Below, in pieces: positions 63,401-64,000 of a stretch of 64,000 nucleotides of DNA. Under the pieces are notes generated by a model. It searched no databases. It saw only the letters and a list, made by a program, of their open reading frames with translations, and was not told the DNA's origin. Both the position numbers and the translations under genes were made by a program. Origin of the DNA: Aequoribacter fuscus (GTDB taxonomy: Bacteria; Pseudomonadota; Gammaproteobacteria; Pseudomonadales; Halieaceae); NCBI RefSeq assembly GCF_009910365.1, contig NZ_CP036423.1, forward strand, positions 1,612,001 to 1,676,000. The letters run 5' to 3'. The stretch's first letter is position 1. Every line of letters starts with the position of its first letter.

Positions 63401-63684
63401 TGTGCCTCACCACCTTCGATTGGCACCAAGTAGAGGTCCCCAAGCATATCAAAGACGATTCGGGTGCCGTCGGGACTGACATCCACATTCAGCCATGTTC
63501 CCTCATCAGTGGTGAATTCCACTGTCTCGGTGGGACCTTGCCAGATCATCTGATGCAATGGGCTGTCGGCTTCTTCCGCATCGGAATCAGTTGCCACCCC
63601 AGGCGCTGCAAAAATATAGGGTGGCGTCATCAGAGCGGCCAGTATCGCCGCCCACCTAACATCGAAGGTCCTTCTGAATTTCAT
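60406..63684 (-). CDS. Secreted amidohydrolase with N-terminal TolB-type beta-propeller
   Basis: A very large two-domain protein, 1092 residues from the ATG at 63682-63684; a 47-residue upstream extension in frame is unlikely because the signal peptide ([20 protein letters not shown]) follows this Met. Residues about 45-480 contain repeated SPDG-type blades (for example [30 protein letters not shown]) as in TolB/PD40 propellers. The amidohydrolase domain (about 660-1060) has the metal motif THAHHSGH with His712 and His714. The substrate is unknown; cyclic amides or peptides are plausible. It lies 22 bases downstream of an aldehyde dehydrogenase gene. Confidence 0.9.
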   Translation of the reverse strand: MKFRRTFDVRWAAILAALMTPPYIFAAPGVATDSDAEEADSPLHQMIWQGPTETVEFTTDEGTWLNVDVSPDGTRIVFDMLGDLYLVPIEGGEAQRLTTTLAQEVQPRFSPDGTSLTYISDANGGNNIFVMDLASKEERPITTEKFRSLTNPRWHPNGSGIVARKHFTGSRSLGSGEMWFYHLDGGSGVQLTTKRNEQQDENDPVYSPDGRYLFYTQDATPGPYFQYNKNPHEGIYVTRRLDLDTGENIALLGGPGGAVRPEPSPDGRYIAYVKRIQTDSVLMLYDRRTGQSKALYRKLDHDQQEVWALFGLYPNFAWTPDNDSIVFWAGGKLHRINVESKAVVGIPFTASVSQVLAKTTKATPKVGVDEVTSMMLRDFATSPDGRYVVFHSLGHLYYADVQNPKPKRLTKLDGFEYAPQFSADGKYLVFAHWQDGAYGSIYRGSWRGAKGVSGLAKITSEPGHYQHPDVNNQGAVVYQKQTGNSFRGLLYGLEPGIYVSDNKGEARRVLREGRKPIFLNDDLIAYEHGGGDKRFISTVKRDGTQQRTRYSLGSISEWAIDPAGEHIAYRKDFKVYVAPIVLSAKEQPLGGSELSSIQASSGAGRYLHWSSQALHWSLGSTYSSLSMTSSEAKPTEQTLELTFPVSRSDELIAYQNARIIPVVGAPIELGTLLVQGNKIVAIGDSDAVEVPVDAMVIDVSGKTIVPGFIDTHAHHSGHFYSSPLPETNASYLANLAFGVTTTHDPSSNTETVFSLAELQRAGTLIGPRIFSTGSVLYGAKSNSYVDIQSLDDARMHLKRLQAQGAFSVKSYNQPRREQRQWIMQAAAELGMSVYPEGGATFYNQLTHILDGSTGLEHNLPVAPLYEDVLRLWQGAPHVGYTQTLVVNYAGLNSEYYWYQDSNVWEHELLGRYTPLAELTARSRRVAQAAEDDYFFKTVAASGKALQDRGVLVTVGAHGQLQGLGYHWEMWSLAEGGMTPEKVLQAATIDGARYLNMDREIGSLEVGKLADFVVLNKNPLDDIRNTDSVAMVSIDGRLYDSSSMNQVAPQAKERGALWFEREGANALWNAENWGMTRPEEDFPICPAHVPTHW

Positions 63685-63706
63685 GCTCGTCGTATCCTCT
63701 AATTTT

Positions 63707-64000
63707 TCAAGTCGTCGCGAAACCTTCAATGGCTTTGATTTCAAGATAATCTGTAAAGCCATGAGCGCCCCATTCGCGTCCATTTCCCGACTGTTTATAG
63801 CCGCCAAATGGGATATTGGGTCCACCGGATGCGCCGTTGATCTTCACGTTGCCAGCCCGTATTTTACGCGCCACACGCCGCGCCCGATCAAGGTCACCGC
63901 TCTGTACATAACCTGCCAAACCGTAATTCGTGTCGTTCGCAATGCGAATCGCCTCGTCTTCGGTATCGTAGGGAATGATCACCAATACAGGACCAAAAAT
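63707..64000 (-). CDS. Aldehyde dehydrogenase family protein, C-terminal fragment
   Basis: The last 97 residues of an NAD(P)-dependent aldehyde dehydrogenase; the catalytic part is beyond the right edge. [11 protein letters not shown] (the conserved EIFGPV motif), [12 protein letters not shown] and [15 protein letters not shown] are characteristic C-terminal family motifs. The subfamily cannot be set from this fragment. It is 22 bases upstream of the amidohydrolase and probably co-transcribed with it. Confidence 0.9.
   Translation of the reverse strand: MFGPVLVIIPYDTEDEAIRIANDTNYGLAGYVQSGDLDRARRVARKIRAGNVKINGASGGPNIPFGGYKQSGNGREWGAHGFTDYLEIKAIEGFATT

Noticed and set aside
63685-63825. N-terminal extension of the amidohydrolase
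   Set aside because: It overlaps the aldehyde dehydrogenase gene and would bury a good signal peptide.

Overview
The window looks like ordinary chromosome from a marine-type gammaproteobacterium. The gene order sdhCDAB-sucAB-lpd-sucCD facing gltA, the smc-zipA-ligA order, MukB-less chromosome organisation, a full System I (ccmABCDEFGHI) cytochrome c maturation operon and tesA divergent from a ybbAP-like ABC pair all resemble Pseudomonas or Cellvibrionales-like (OM60/NOR5, SAR92-type) genomes. The large secreted TolB-propeller amidohydrolase, DUF885 protein and TAP-type hydrolase fit a marine heterotroph. The exact genus is an inference, not something the sequence proves. Coding density is very high. 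No intergenic stretch exceeds 300 bases (the longest, about 260 bases, is the sdhC-gltA divergent promoter region), and I see no tRNA, rRNA, insertion sequence, integrase, CRISPR array or attachment site.

Layout. 1-132 is the first 44 codons of htpG, leaving the window on the left. 200-11312 (minus strand) holds the TCA genes sdhCDAB, sucAB, lpd, sucCD, ending in a clear terminator, with internal hairpins before sucA and sucC. gltA (11576) is divergent with its own sigma70-like promoter and is followed by a KAS III-like ketosynthase. 14000-23026 (minus) is a compact phosphate block in the order phoB-phoR-pstS-pstC-pstA-pstB-phoU, with hisC close behind, all downstream of a recognisable Pho box; PstC and PstA carry large extra domains. 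23124-30251 (minus) is smc-zipA-ligA plus a lytic-transglycosylase-like lipoprotein. 30359-37985 (minus) is ttcA followed by ccmABCDEFGHI, mostly with overlapping ends.

38138-39750 (plus) is malate dehydrogenase and a TetR regulator. 39809-42939 (minus) is a YbbP/YbbA-like ABC system whose start overlaps that of the divergent tesA. A voltage-gated K+ channel with a C-terminal zinc ribbon follows tesA with an ATGA overlap. Then come a YgiQ-type radical SAM protein and an RND efflux pair (44468-50872). 50869-58580 (minus) is a run of secreted hydrolases, an MDR oxidoreductase, a MATE exporter and a NatAB-type ABC exporter. 58689-64000 has a TauE/SafE permease, an alpha/beta hydrolase, the propeller-amidohydrolase and the C-terminal end of an aldehyde dehydrogenase.

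Functionally the window is dominated by central carbon metabolism (a nearly complete oxidative TCA branch plus Mdh), respiratory cytochrome assembly, phosphate sensing and uptake, and cell-cycle functions. I found no defence island, phage or other clearly undescribed system. The most unusual items are the zinc-ribbon K+ channel in the tesA operon, the single Pho-box-controlled phoBR-pst-phoU(-hisC) unit, and the probable beta-propeller inserted in PstC.
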